Source of the DNA: Altererythrobacter sp. C41
GTDB taxonomy: Bacteria; Pseudomonadota; Alphaproteobacteria; Sphingomonadales; Sphingomonadaceae
DNA length: 64,000 nucleotides
Direction of reading: 5' to 3'
Assembly: GCF_016803135.1 (NCBI RefSeq)
Contig: NZ_JAEVFE010000004.1
Location: 260,501 to 324,500, forward strand
The position numbers and the translations under genes are program-made. The notes beneath the pieces are model-generated. The model was not told where the DNA came from, did not search any database, and saw nothing but the letters and a program-made list of their open reading frames with translations. Numbering within the stretch: the first letter of the stretch is position 1; the number at the start of each line of letters is the position of its first letter. Of the stretch, positions 1-9,872 are shown piece by piece.

Positions 1-340
1 ACACGCGCACCGGCTCCGGCCCGCTGCGGTCGAGCAGGGCGGGGATCTTGCTGTTGGGGTTCACGCCGACGAAGCCGCTGGTGAACTGGTCGCCGTCCGA
101 GATCTCGATGGTCCAGGCGTCGTATTCCGCGGCGTGACCTGCCTCGAGCAATTCCTCGAGCATGACGCCGGCCTTCACCCCGTTGGGCGTGGCGAGCGAG
201 TAGAGCTGGAACGGATGCTCGCCGACCGGCAGATCGCGCTCCTCGCGCGCACCGGCGGTCGGGCGGTTGATGCCGGCGAACTTCCCGCCGTTCTCGGTAT
301 AGGTCCAGACTTCGGGCGGGATGTAGGTCGGATCGGCCAT
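1..340 (-). CDS. yghU: Glutathione S-transferase, YghU type (N-terminal part, cut by window edge)
   Basis: The visible N-terminal 113 residues read MADPTYIPPEVWTYTENGG, then INRPTAG, LPVGEHPFQLYSLATPNGVK and VNPNSKIPAL. These match the thioredoxin-like glutathione-binding domain of the YghU/YfcG class of glutathione transferases, which reduce organic peroxides and disulfides in the cytoplasm. The start ATG is at 340, 84 bases from the divergent topoisomerase gene, so both promoters must lie in that short gap. The C-terminal helical domain is outside the window, so integrity cannot be judged. Confidence 0.88.
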   Translation of the reverse strand, partial: MADPTYIPPEVWTYTENGGKFAGINRPTAGAREERDLPVGEHPFQLYSLATPNGVKAGVMLEELLEAGHAAEYDAWTIEISDGDQFTSGFVGVNPNSKIPALLDRSGPEPVRV

Positions 341-424
341 CGCGGGCTCCCTGTTTGTGCGTCGAGCACACGAAATGGGTCGGGACGCCCGGAACCGCAA
401 GCGGGAAGCGCGGTTCCTTGTCCC

Positions 425-1438
425 ATGGCCACCCGCGCGCCCAAGCTCATCTATGTCGACGACGAGCTGCCGGGCATCACCCGCAAGCGGGCGGGGAAGG
501 GCTGGGCCTACTACGACGTGCATGGCAAGCTGATCCGCGACCCCGCAGAGCGCAAGCGCCTGAACGCGGTCGCCCTGCCGCCCGCCTATACCGATGCCTG
601 GTTCTGCCCCGCGCCGAACGGCCATATCCTGGCGACCGGGACCGATGCGAAGGGACGCAAGCAGTATCGCTATCACCCGGATTTCCGAACGGCTCGCGAG
701 GGAGAGAAATTCGACGGCTGCCTCGTTTTCGGCAATCTCCTCCCGCTGGTGCGGAAGCGCGTCGAGGAGGACCTCTCCGGCCGCACGCTCACCCGGGAGC
801 ACGCGATCGCGAGCGTCGTGCGCCTGCTCGATCTCGGTGCGATGCGGATCGGGAACGAGGGCTATGCCAAGGCGAACCGCAGCTACGGTGCGACCACGCT
901 GCGCCAACGCCATGCGGAGGTGACCGGGCGGACCCTGCGGCTGCGCTACAAGGGCAAATCGGGCAAGCTGCGCGAGGTCTCGCTGACCGACGGCGCCCTG
1001 GCGCGCGTCGTGCGCATGATGCAGGATCTGCCCGGGCAGCACGTGTTCCAGTACATCGATGACGAGGGCGACCTGCACGCGGTCGGTTCGCAGGATGTGA
1101 ACCAGTACTTGTGCGAGACCATGGGCGAGCATTTCACCGCCAAGAACTTCCGTACCTGGCACGCGAGCGTGCTCGGATTCCAGATGCTGGCCGAAGCGTC
1201 GGAACGGCTGCCGCTCAAGGCCATGCTCGACGTCGTCGCGGAGCATCTCGGCAACACGCCTGCGGTGACGCGCAAGAGCTATGTCCACCCGGCCGTGATC
1301 GATCTGGTGGAACGGCAGGAGGAGTGGCGCGCCACCCTGCGGCTGCCGCGCGCGACCCAGTGGCTGACCCGCGAGGAACGGGGGCTGATCGAATTGCTCG
1401 AGCAGGCGCCCGGCGCCGAGGAGTTGCTTGCCGCGTGA
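425..1438 (+). CDS. DNA topoisomerase IB (poxvirus/bacterial type)
   Basis: A 337-residue type IB topoisomerase, which relaxes supercoils by a transient 3'-phosphotyrosine nick. The family signatures are visible: an N-terminal domain with GWAYYDVHGK, the catalytic-domain motif RIGNEGYAKANRSYG near residues 141-154, FRTWHAS near 242-248, and a C-terminal RKSYVHP carrying the presumed nucleophile Tyr286. The reading frame is open back to position 134, but ATG at 425 is preferred because similarity begins with APKLIYVDDELPGI. The stop overlaps the next start (GTGA), implying translational coupling with pncC. Confidence 0.92.
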   Translation: MATRAPKLIYVDDELPGITRKRAGKGWAYYDVHGKLIRDPAERKRLNAVALPPAYTDAWFCPAPNGHILATGTDAKGRKQYRYHPDFRTAREGEKFDGCLVFGNLLPLVRKRVEEDLSGRTLTREHAIASVVRLLDLGAMRIGNEGYAKANRSYGATTLRQRHAEVTGRTLRLRYKGKSGKLREVSLTDGALARVVRMMQDLPGQHVFQYIDDEGDLHAVGSQDVNQYLCETMGEHFTAKNFRTWHASVLGFQMLAEASERLPLKAMLDVVAEHLGNTPAVTRKSYVHPAVIDLVERQEEWRATLRLPRATQWLTREERGLIELLEQAPGAEELLAA

Positions 1439-1946
1439 CGAAGACCGAAACCCTGGACCCGATCCTGCCCGAAGACCTGTCGGAAAAGGCCTGCGCCGTG
1501 CTCGAACGCGCAGCCGAACGCGAGATTCCGCTGATAACGGCGGAGAGCTGCACCGGTGGCATGCTCGCGGCGCTGCTGACCGACGTGCCGGGGTGCAGCC
1601 ATATCTTCGAGCGCGGCTTCGTCGTCTATTCGGACGATGCCAAGTGCGACCTGCTGGGGGTTGACCGCGGCGACCTGGAGCGGTGCGGGGCGGTGAGCCG
1701 CGAGATCGCGGTCGCTATGGTGAAGGGCGCGCTCGACCGCTCGCGCAAGGGCATCGGTGTGGCGATCACCGGCTTCGCGGGGCCGGGCGACGACGATGAC
1801 GAGGAAGGCCTGGTCCACTTCGCCTGCGGTGCTCACGGCGGGGAGATCGCGCACCGCGAGGAGCACTTCGGTGCGATCGGTCGCGACGGCGTGCGCATCG
1901 CCGCGCTTGCAGTCGCGCTGGACATGGTGGACAATGCGCTTCGCGC

Positions 1947-1950
<4 letters not shown>
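1435..1950 (+). CDS. pncC: Nicotinamide-nucleotide amidohydrolase (CinA C-terminal family)
   Basis: A 171-residue stand-alone CinA C-terminal domain. It carries the signature TAESCTGG (residues 35-42, presumed nucleophile Ser38), YSDDAK and ITGFAGPG. The family deamidates nicotinamide mononucleotide to nicotinate mononucleotide, recycling the product of NAD-consuming enzymes. It starts with GTG overlapping the topoisomerase stop, and its TGA overlaps the nadE ATG. There is no N-terminal CinA domain, so this is the short PncC form. An acidic stretch GDDDDEEG follows the GFAGP motif where other members have a short glycine-rich loop. Confidence 0.9.
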
Positions 1951-4010
<2,060 letters not shown>

Positions 4011-4020
4011 GCCCAGCCAA

Positions 4021-4172
4021 GATCCTCCCCATTTTTCCGCAGGACAAATGGGGAGGGGGACCGCGAGACGCGTAAGCGGCTCGTGGTGGAGGGGTAATGT
4101 TAAAGACCCCTCCGTCACCCGCCTGCGGCGGGCGCCACCTCCCCATTTGGCTGCGCAAAAATGGGGAGGATC
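4021..4172. repeat. Long dispersed inverted repeat, copy 1 (CTCCCCATTT family)
   Basis: A 152-base element bounded by GATCCTCCCCATTTTT and AAAAATGGGGAGGATC, which are reverse complements. Inside are a second CTCCCCATTTG box and GTGGTGGAGGGGTAA facing CCCCTCCGTCA, so it folds into a long nested hairpin. It fills the gap between the converging nadE and ilvE genes. A second copy with the same architecture is at 43961-44128. No ORF is inside. Confidence 0.85.
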
Positions 4173-4182
4173 AATTTTGCGA

Positions 4183-5262
4183 CTAAAGCCGCATCACCCA
4201 GCCGTGGCTGTCTTCCACCCGGCCGCGCTGGATGCCGACGAGCTTGTCGCGCAGCTTGCTGGTGATCTGGCCCGGTCCGCCGCCGCCGATGGTGAACTCC
4301 CCGTCCGGTCCGGCAACCGTGCCAACCGGCGTGACGACCGCGGCGGTGCCGCAGGCCATCGTCTCGACCAGGCGTCCGCTCTGTGCGTCGTCGCGCCACT
4401 GGTCGATGGAGTAGGGCTCCTCGCGCACCGTCAGCCCCTCCTCGCGCAGGAGCTGGATCAGACTGTCGCGCGTTATGCCGGGCAGGATCGTGCCGGTGAG
4501 CGGCGGAGTGACGACGCTCCCGTCGTCGAACACGAAGAACAGGTTCATGCCGCCCAGTTCCTCGATCCACTTGCGCTCGGCGGCGTCGAGGAACACGACC
4601 TGGTCGTAACCCTTCTCGATCGCCTCGGCCTGGGGGACGAGGCTCGCGGCGTAGTTGCCGCCAGTCTTCGCAGCGCCCGTGCCGCCGGGAGCCGCGCGTA
4701 CGTAATCGCGGCTGACCCAGATCTTCACCGCCGGCGCGCCAGACTTGAAGTAATTGCCGGCCGGGCTCGCAATCAGCAGATACTTGTACTGCTTCGCCGG
4801 GCGCACGCCGAGGAATGCCTCGCTCGCGAACATGAAGGGCCGCAGGTAGAGCGATCCGCCTTCGACCGTGGGAAACCAGTCCTTGTCGACCGCGATCAGG
4901 CGGCGGATCGATTCGAGGAACATCTCCTCGGGCAGGTGCGGCATCGCCATGCGGTCGGCCGACTGGTTGAAGCGCCGTGCGTTCGCCTCCGGCCGGAAGA
5001 GCGCGATCCCCCCGTCCTCATGTCGATAGGCCTTGAGCCCTTCGAAGATTTCCTGCGCATAGTGCAGCACCGCCGCCGCCGGATCGAGGCTGATCGGCTG
5101 GCGCGGGCAGACTTTCGCGGCATGCCAGCCGCCCTTGTTCGCGTCGTAGTCGATCTCGACCATGTGATCGGTGAAGAGCGTGCCGAAACCCGGGTTGGCA
5201 AGCGCCTCGTCGCGCGTGGCGGAGGGAACCGGGGCGGCGTGGGGGATGTGTTCGAAATCCAT
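4183..5262 (-). CDS. ilvE: Branched-chain amino acid aminotransferase
   Basis: A 359-residue class IV PLP aminotransferase that makes or breaks down leucine, isoleucine and valine using glutamate/2-oxoglutarate. Lys199 in GAAKTGGNYAAS is the expected PLP-binding lysine, and EIFEGLKAYR and RPFMFASEAFLGV fit the long (BCAT type II) branch. ATG at 5262 (MDFEHIPHA) is chosen; the frame also opens at a TTG at 5298. Neither start has a clear Shine-Dalgarno sequence, in sharp contrast to the leader ORF at 5426-5482 upstream on the same strand. The gene converges on nadE across a long hairpin repeat. Confidence 0.95.
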   Translation of the reverse strand: MDFEHIPHAAPVPSATRDEALANPGFGTLFTDHMVEIDYDANKGGWHAAKVCPRQPISLDPAAAVLHYAQEIFEGLKAYRHEDGGIALFRPEANARRFNQSADRMAMPHLPEEMFLESIRRLIAVDKDWFPTVEGGSLYLRPFMFASEAFLGVRPAKQYKYLLIASPAGNYFKSGAPAVKIWVSRDYVRAAPGGTGAAKTGGNYAASLVPQAEAIEKGYDQVVFLDAAERKWIEELGGMNLFFVFDDGSVVTPPLTGTILPGITRDSLIQLLREEGLTVREEPYSIDQWRDDAQSGRLVETMACGTAAVVTPVGTVAGPDGEFTIGGGGPGQITSKLRDKLVGIQRGRVEDSHGWVMRL

Positions 5263-5330
5263 GCAGCGCCGCGTAATGGGGAGAAGCGGGCAGGGCAAGA
5301 CCGATCGTTTCGCGAAAACGCCTCTGGCCG

Positions 5331-5378
5331 CAAAATGAGAAAGGCCGCTTCGGCCTGAGCCGAAACGACCTTTCGCAT
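5331..5378 (-). terminator. Intrinsic terminator / attenuator hairpin upstream of ilvE
   Basis: On the minus strand, GGTCGTTTCGGC, a TCAG loop and GCCGAAGCGGCC form a 12-bp stem with two G-U pairs, followed by TTTCTCATTTT. It sits about 70 bases before the ilvE start and after the leader ORF. The upstream segment around 5385-5400 contains GGCCGCT, which is complementary to AGCGGCC in the 3' arm of this stem and could act as an antiterminator. Confidence 0.75.
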
Positions 5379-5410
5379 GGTCAGCGGCCGATAGCGCCGC
5401 TCACGAAACC

Positions 5411-5435
5411 TCTATCGCTGTCTGCTCAGCGATAG
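5411..5435 (-). promoter_or_regulatory. Leader hairpin overlapping the leader-ORF stop codon
   Basis: CTATCGCTG, loop AGCAGA and CAGCGATAG form a perfect 9-bp stem on the minus strand. The 5' arm lies in the last codons and stop of the 18-codon leader ORF. A second CTATCG occurs just downstream (about 5389-5394), so the 3' arm CAGCGATAG can pair with either partner, depending on whether a ribosome covers the first. Confidence 0.65.
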
Positions 5436-5482
5436 TGCCTCGCGCGGAAACGTACCGACCTCCCTGCTGAACCATGAGACAT
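5426..5482 (-). CDS. Leader peptide ORF with exceptionally long Shine-Dalgarno sequence
   Basis: An 18-codon ORF reading MSHGSAGRSVRFRARHYR. It is preceded 1 base upstream by GAAAGGAGGTGATCC, fifteen bases that are fully complementary to the conserved 16S rRNA 3' tail; GGAGG is 7 bases from the ATG, an optimal spacing. Ordinary genes in this window show only 4-6 bases of such pairing. The peptide is basic (six Arg, two His) and lacks runs of Leu, Ile or Val codons, so it is not a classical branched-chain leader peptide. An overlapping start at 5474 (24 codons) is less well spaced. Peptide expression is inferred, not proven; the stretch could instead act as RNA. Confidence 0.55.
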   Translation of the reverse strand: MSHGSAGRSVRFRARHYR

Positions 5483-5638
5483 CGGATCACCTCCTTTCGC
5501 GCTATGTAGCCGAACCTGGCGTTTCACCGCCGGGTGAGAGCCGCGCTCGCCGCTGGCCTCACTTGAGAATGTGAGTCAGCGGGCCCGGGAAAACAAGCCT
5601 TGAAAAAAACTTTTCCCACGTCAGAATTGATCGCTGTG

Positions 5639-5662
5639 GCCCGTGTTTCGCGGGCTTTTTTT
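5639..5662 (+). terminator. Orphan intrinsic terminator-like hairpin, plus orientation
   Basis: GCCCG, loop TGTTTCG and CGGGC followed by seven T form a typical intrinsic terminator reading rightward. No annotated rightward gene ends here: ilvE and its leader run left, and the next gene (5683-6243) is also on the minus strand. Either a short rightward RNA is made from 5500-5640, or it limits antisense transcription into the lipoprotein gene. Confidence 0.5.
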
Positions 5663-5682
5663 GTTGCCGCGATCACGTGAAT

Positions 5683-6243
5683 TTACCGGCAATCCTCGAT
5701 CACCCGCGTCACTTCGGGCCAGCTCGGGATATAGAGCGTCGCGAGGCCCTGGGTCTCGACCGCGAACCGCCCCTTGGAGAAGGCCATCGCGGCCAGCAGA
5801 GGATCCGCCGCGGGCAGCGTGGCGGCGAGCATGGAGAGCCCGGTGCCCGCCTGCTGTGCGGGAACTGCGCGGTCGCTGGTTTCGGTGCGGATGTTCATCG
5901 CCGTTGCTCCGGCTGCACTGCCGGCGCGGGTCATCGTGATCGTGCGCGCGGCGCGATCGCAGGTGAGCGCGAAGATCGCCTCGCTGTTTGCCGGGCCGAA
6001 CACTGCCTGCGATCCGCCCGCCGTGCTGCGGAAGTACCAGTCGCCCGGGGTAGCCGGCGCATCCATCCAGTTGTCGTAGGCCGGCGGCGCCACCGGCGGC
6101 GGGGCGGGCGCGGGCGCCGGCTCGGGTGCGGGAGGGGGCGGGGCCGGCTCCGGCGCCGGGGTGACGCAGGAGGCGAGCGCGAGGCAGGTGGTGGCAACGG
6201 CAAGGGCGCGGCGGTAGTTCAAGCGAATCTCCCGGTTTCTCAA
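5683..6243 (-). CDS. Proline-rich lipoprotein of unknown function
   Basis: A 186-residue protein with a signal peptide ending in the lipobox LALASC (Cys26), followed by an extended Pro/Ala/Glu-rich linker (residues about 27-55) that could span the periplasm. The C-terminal globular part contains two more cysteines (FALTCDRAAR and VIEDCR), possibly disulfide-bonded. No family is recognised. It lies divergently 32 bases from tlyA. Confidence 0.8.
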   Translation of the reverse strand: MRNREIRLNYRRALAVATTCLALASCVTPAPEPAPPPPAPEPAPAPAPPPVAPPAYDNWMDAPATPGDWYFRSTAGGSQAVFGPANSEAIFALTCDRAARTITMTRAGSAAGATAMNIRTETSDRAVPAQQAGTGLSMLAATLPAADPLLAAMAFSKGRFAVETQGLATLYIPSWPEVTRVIEDCR

Positions 6244-6275
6244 AGCGACAATGACCGTTAACGGGGTTCGGGTCC

Positions 6276-7013
6276 ATGCCTGCCAAACAGCGCCTCGATC
6301 AGTTGCTCGTCGCCCGCGGCCTCGCGGAAAGCCGAACCCGTGCGCAGGCGCTGGTGATGGCAGGCCTCGTGTTCTCGGGCGAAACCAAGCTCGCCAAGGC
6401 CGGCCAGCAACTGGCGGAAGATGCGCCGCTGGAGGTGCGCGGGCGCGATCACCCGTGGGTTTCGCGCGGCGGGATCAAGCTGGCGCACGCGCTGGAGCAC
6501 TTCGCGCTCGATCCGGCGGGCGCAGTGGCGATGGACATCGGCAGCTCGACCGGCGGCTTCACCGACGTGCTGTTGCAGAACGGTGCCGAACACGTCTTCG
6601 CGGTCGATTCAGGAACCAACCAGCTCGCATGGAAGCTGCGCCAGGATCCGCGCATCACCGTGCTCGAACAGACCAGCGCGCGCATTCTCACGCGCGCGCA
6701 GATCGATCGGGCGTGCGACTGGATCGTTTGCGACGCTTCCTTCATTTCACTCGCCAAGGTGTTGGAAAGACCTCTGGAACTGGCTGCGCGTGAGTGCCGG
6801 CTGGTGGCGCTGATCAAGCCGCAGTTCGAAGTCGGGCGGGATGAAGTCGGCAAGGGCGGGGTCGTGCGCGATCCGGCGCTGCATGCGCGCGTCTGCGACG
6901 AAGTGCGCGAATGGCTCGAAGGGCTGGGCTGGGCGGTGCAGGGGATCGTCGAGAGCCCCATCACCGGGCCGGAGGGCAACGTCGAGTTCCTGATCTCGGC
7001 AGCGCGAAATTGA
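6276..7013 (+). CDS. tlyA: TlyA family rRNA 2'-O-methyltransferase / hemolysin-like protein
   Basis: A 245-residue protein with an N-terminal S4 RNA-binding domain (RLDQLLVARGLAESRTRAQA) joined to an FtsJ-like Rossmann methyltransferase domain (MDIGSSTGGFTDVLL is the S-adenosylmethionine site; KPQFEVGRDEVGKGGVVRD is a TlyA-family signature). In mycobacteria TlyA methylates 16S and 23S rRNA and sets capreomycin sensitivity; the exact target here is not known. The start has MPAKQRLDQLL directly at the S4 domain. Confidence 0.93.
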   Translation: MPAKQRLDQLLVARGLAESRTRAQALVMAGLVFSGETKLAKAGQQLAEDAPLEVRGRDHPWVSRGGIKLAHALEHFALDPAGAVAMDIGSSTGGFTDVLLQNGAEHVFAVDSGTNQLAWKLRQDPRITVLEQTSARILTRAQIDRACDWIVCDASFISLAKVLERPLELAARECRLVALIKPQFEVGRDEVGKGGVVRDPALHARVCDEVREWLEGLGWAVQGIVESPITGPEGNVEFLISAARN

Positions 7014-7116
7014 GCGCCATCCCGCACTGGCACGCCGCGGGGAGGCTTGCTTGTGCGGCCGAAGGAGTCCCGCCAGTATTCGCAACGGCCGAATCGCCGG
7101 TCCTCGGGGAGATTCA

Positions 7117-7674
7117 ATGACCGCACTTGCCTCGCGTGGACAGTTGCGCGCCAGCGTCATGCGCTGGGCGCTGTTCACCGTTCCCGCCTGCATGCTGCTC
7201 GGCTTCCTTGCGGGCAATCTCGCGCAGAGCGGCCCCGAGAACGCCTGGTTCGCCGGTCTGATCAAGCCCGCCATATTCCCGCCGCCGATCTGGTTCGGGA
7301 TCGTGTGGACGATCCTCTATGCGGTCATGGGCTTCGCGCTCGCACTCGTCTGTGCCGCCTGGGGTGCGCGCGGGCGGACGGCGGCGGTCGCGCTCTTCGG
7401 CCTGCAGTTCGTGGTCAATCTCGCCTGGACGCCGGTGTTCTTCGGCATGCACCAGATGACTGCGGCGCTCGGCATCCTGCTGGCGCTCGACGTGCTGGTG
7501 ATCGCGACGATCGTGCTGTTCTGGCGGGTGCGCCGGCCGGCCGCGCTGCTCCTGCTGCCCTACCTCGCGTGGATTTTGTTCGCCACGCTGCTCAACTGCG
7601 AGTTCCTGCGCCTCAATCCCGAGGCGGACGGGGCGGACCAGAGCCGCGGCGCCGTCCAGCGGATCGAAATTTGA
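7117..7674 (+). CDS. tspO: TspO/MBR family membrane protein
   Basis: A 185-residue five-helix membrane protein. TspO hallmarks are present: WFAGLIKPAIFPPPIWFGIVW, then NLAWTPVFFGMHQ, then LPYLAWILFATLLN. TspO proteins bind porphyrins and related tetrapyrroles, and regulate pigment or stress responses in photosynthetic alphaproteobacteria. ATG at 7117 with GGGGAG upstream is chosen over earlier in-frame starts from 7051. The N-terminal tail of about 15 residues and a polar C-terminus make it slightly longer than typical members. Confidence 0.93.
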   Translation: MTALASRGQLRASVMRWALFTVPACMLLGFLAGNLAQSGPENAWFAGLIKPAIFPPPIWFGIVWTILYAVMGFALALVCAAWGARGRTAAVALFGLQFVVNLAWTPVFFGMHQMTAALGILLALDVLVIATIVLFWRVRRPAALLLLPYLAWILFATLLNCEFLRLNPEADGADQSRGAVQRIEI

Positions 7675-7710
7675 GTTGAGCTTCGCGCCGCCCGCGCCCA
7701 AATAGCGCGC

Positions 7711-7962
7711 ATGCAGAGCCAGAACCCGATGATCGCCGATTTCGTGAAGCTCCTCAACGGAGCCGCCGGCACGTTTGCCGGCATGACGCGTGAGGCGCGC
7801 GAAAGTGCCCGCGAGCGGGTGAAGGAAGCGATGGGCGGGATGGACTTCGTCAGCCGCGAGGAATTCGACGCGGTCAAGGCCATGGCCGCCCGCGCGCGCG
7901 AGGAAAACGAAGCCCTCGCCGACCGCCTCGCCGCCCTCGAAGCCCGCATCGGCGGCGGGTGA
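7711..7962 (+). CDS. ubiK: UbiK-like accessory protein (BMFP domain)
   Basis: An 83-residue protein with an N-terminal amphipathic segment (ADFVKLLNGAAGTFAGM) and a C-terminal coiled coil beginning DFVSREEFDAVKAMAARAREEN. This is the layout of the membrane-fusogenic BMFP/UbiK family, which assists ubiquinone biosynthesis enzymes in Proteobacteria. The symbol follows family membership only; ubiquinone genes are not nearby. It is followed 13 bases later by recO. Confidence 0.75.
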   Translation: MQSQNPMIADFVKLLNGAAGTFAGMTREARESARERVKEAMGGMDFVSREEFDAVKAMAARAREENEALADRLAALEARIGGG

Positions 7963-7975
7963 TCCGCCGCGCGCG

Positions 7976-8578
7976 ATGAACTTTCGCGCACCCGCCATCC
8001 TCCTCGCCGCGCGGCCGCATGGGGAGACGGCGGTGATCGCGCGGATGCTGACCGAAGAGCATGGGCTCGTCGCCGGCTATGTGGCTGGCGGGCGCGGGCG
8101 GCAGCTTCGGCCGGTGGTGATCCCGGCCAATGTCGTCGAGGTCGACCTGCGCGCGCGATCGGACAGCCAGCTTCCGTTCGCGCGATTGGAACTGACCGAG
8201 AGCCGCGGCCCATGGTTGGCCGAACCGCTTCCGGCCGCGGCGATCGGCTGGGTCACCGCGCTGACCGCCACTGCCTTGCCTGAGCGCAACCCCTATCCCA
8301 ATCTCTACAGCGCCTTGATCGCTCTTCTTGATGCGATCTGTCACGCGCCCTCGGCGCGCGGCTGGCTGCGGGCGCTGGTCGCTTACGAGGCGCTGCTGCT
8401 GCGCGAACTCGGCTACGGGGGCGCACCGCCGCCTGCCGAAGCGGGGCTTGAGTCGCTGCTGGAAATCCTTGCCGCACAGGGGCCTCTGCTGGAGCGCTAC
8501 CTGCTTGCCGACCGCCGGGGCGATGTTATGGCCGCCCGCGCCATGCTGCGCGAGCGGCTGGCGAAAATGGCCGGGTGA
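7976..8578 (+). CDS. recO: DNA repair protein RecO
   Basis: A 200-residue RecO, the single-strand annealing and RecA-loading mediator of the RecFOR pathway. The OB-fold start is typical: [21 protein letters not shown], then [13 protein letters not shown]. The C-terminal helical part ([16 protein letters not shown]) is present, but there is no cysteine zinc-binding cluster. It is shorter than the roughly 230-250 residues common in the family, as often seen in sphingomonads. Confidence 0.9.
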   Translation: MNFRAPAILLAARPHGETAVIARMLTEEHGLVAGYVAGGRGRQLRPVVIPANVVEVDLRARSDSQLPFARLELTESRGPWLAEPLPAAAIGWVTALTATALPERNPYPNLYSALIALLDAICHAPSARGWLRALVAYEALLLRELGYGGAPPPAEAGLESLLEILAAQGPLLERYLLADRRGDVMAARAMLRERLAKMAG

Positions 8579-8639
8579 AACGGCGCTCCTGGTCGCCTGC
8601 AGTCGCAAATCGCGCGTGAGACGAAGGAAATCCAGCACC

Positions 8640-9698
8640 ATGAAGATCGCAATCTTCCCCGGCGACGGGATCGGCCCCGAAGTCACGCGAGAGGCGGTGC
8701 GCGTGCTTCAGGCGCTCGACCTGCCGGGCATGGTGCTGTTCGAAGGCGACGTCGGCGGTGTGGCCTACCACCGCCACGGCCACCCGCTGCCGGCCGAGAC
8801 GCTCGAGATGGCGCGCGCCGCCGATGCCGTTCTGTTCGGCGCGGTGGGCGATCCGGCCTGCGACGGGCTGGAGCGGCATTTGCGACCCGAACAGGCGATC
8901 CTCGGGCTCCGGGCAGAGCTCGGCCTCTTCGCGAACCTGCGGCCAGCCACGACTTTCCCCGGCCTTGAAGCCATGTCCGCGCTGCGGCCTGAGATCGCCC
9001 GCGCGATCGATCTGCTGATCGTGCGCGAGCTCAACGGCGATGTCTATTTCGGCGAGAAGGGCATGCGAACGCTCGACGATGGCCGGCGGCAGGGCTGGGA
9101 CATGATGGCCTACGCCGAGGACGAGGTACGCCGCATCGCGCACGTCGCATTCCGCGCGGCGCGGGGGCGCGACCGGCGGCTGGTCAGCGTCGACAAGGCC
9201 AACGTGCTCGAAACGAGCCAACTCTGGCGCGAGGTCGTGAACGACGTCGCCGCCCAATATCCTGACGTTGCGCTCGAGCACATGTACGTCGACAATGCCG
9301 CGATGCAGCTTGTGCGCGATCCGGGCCGGTTCGACGTGGTCGTGACCGGCAATCTGTTCGGCGACATCCTTTCCGATCAGGCGAGCATGTGCGTCGGCTC
9401 GATCGGCCTGCTTGCCAGCGCCTCGCTTGGCGAGCGGCAAACCGCGCACGGCACGTTCGGACTCTACGAGCCGATCCACGGCAGCGCGCCCGACATCGCC
9501 GGGCAGGGCAAGGCCAACCCGATGGCGACGATCCTCTCCGCCGCCATGATGCTGCGCCACAGCTTCGGCCGCGAGGCGGAAGCGACGCGGATCGAAGCGG
9601 CCGTGGCGAAGGCGCTTGCCGACGGGGTGCGCGGCGCGGACCTCGGCGGCGATGCGGGCACCGAAGCCGTAGGCGATGCGGTGCTGGAGCGGCTTTGA
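8640..9698 (+). CDS. leuB: 3-isopropylmalate dehydrogenase
   Basis: A 352-residue NAD-dependent dehydrogenase catalysing the third step of leucine synthesis. Visible signatures are the N-terminal [11 protein letters not shown], the substrate segment [38 protein letters not shown], and the NAD-binding [23 protein letters not shown] at 8640 is the natural start even though the frame is open back to 8328 across the recO end. leuA, leuC and leuD are not in the window, although ilvE lies about 3.4 kb away on the other strand. Confidence 0.96.
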   Translation: MKIAIFPGDGIGPEVTREAVRVLQALDLPGMVLFEGDVGGVAYHRHGHPLPAETLEMARAADAVLFGAVGDPACDGLERHLRPEQAILGLRAELGLFANLRPATTFPGLEAMSALRPEIARAIDLLIVRELNGDVYFGEKGMRTLDDGRRQGWDMMAYAEDEVRRIAHVAFRAARGRDRRLVSVDKANVLETSQLWREVVNDVAAQYPDVALEHMYVDNAAMQLVRDPGRFDVVVTGNLFGDILSDQASMCVGSIGLLASASLGERQTAHGTFGLYEPIHGSAPDIAGQGKANPMATILSAAMMLRHSFGREAEATRIEAAVAKALADGVRGADLGGDAGTEAVGDAVLERL

Positions 9699-9830
9699 AG
9701 CGAGACAGCGTCGAAATTTTCGTCGCCCCCAAGAAGGCAGGCGCCTATCCAGGGCCGATGTTCCGTGTGGCCTCCCATCACGACTTTCATGCCCTCGGCA
9801 TCTTGCTACCGCATCGGCGCTCGCCACGTG

Positions 9831-9866
9831 TCATCTGGATCCCTGCCTCGGCAGGGGCGACGGGCT
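9831..9866. repeat. Half-copy of a dispersed hairpin repeat (GTCATC/CCCTGCC type)
   Basis: GTCATCTGGATCCCTGCCTC followed by GGCAGGGGCGAC contains the perfect hairpin CCCTGCC-TC-GGCAGGG. It resembles one arm of the two-armed repeat at 48319-48446. The rest of the leuB-glycosyltransferase gap (9699-9872) shows nothing else recognisable. Confidence 0.55.
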
Positions 9867-9872
9867 AATAAT

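Noticed and set aside
134-424. N-terminal extension of topoisomerase IB from position 134
   Set aside because: This stretch is antisense to the conserved glutathione transferase start, and topoisomerase similarity begins at 425.
5426-5482. Classical branched-chain leader peptide for ilvE
   Set aside because: The ORF has no run of Leu, Ile or Val codons (one Val in 18), so stalling on branched-chain codons cannot be the mechanism.
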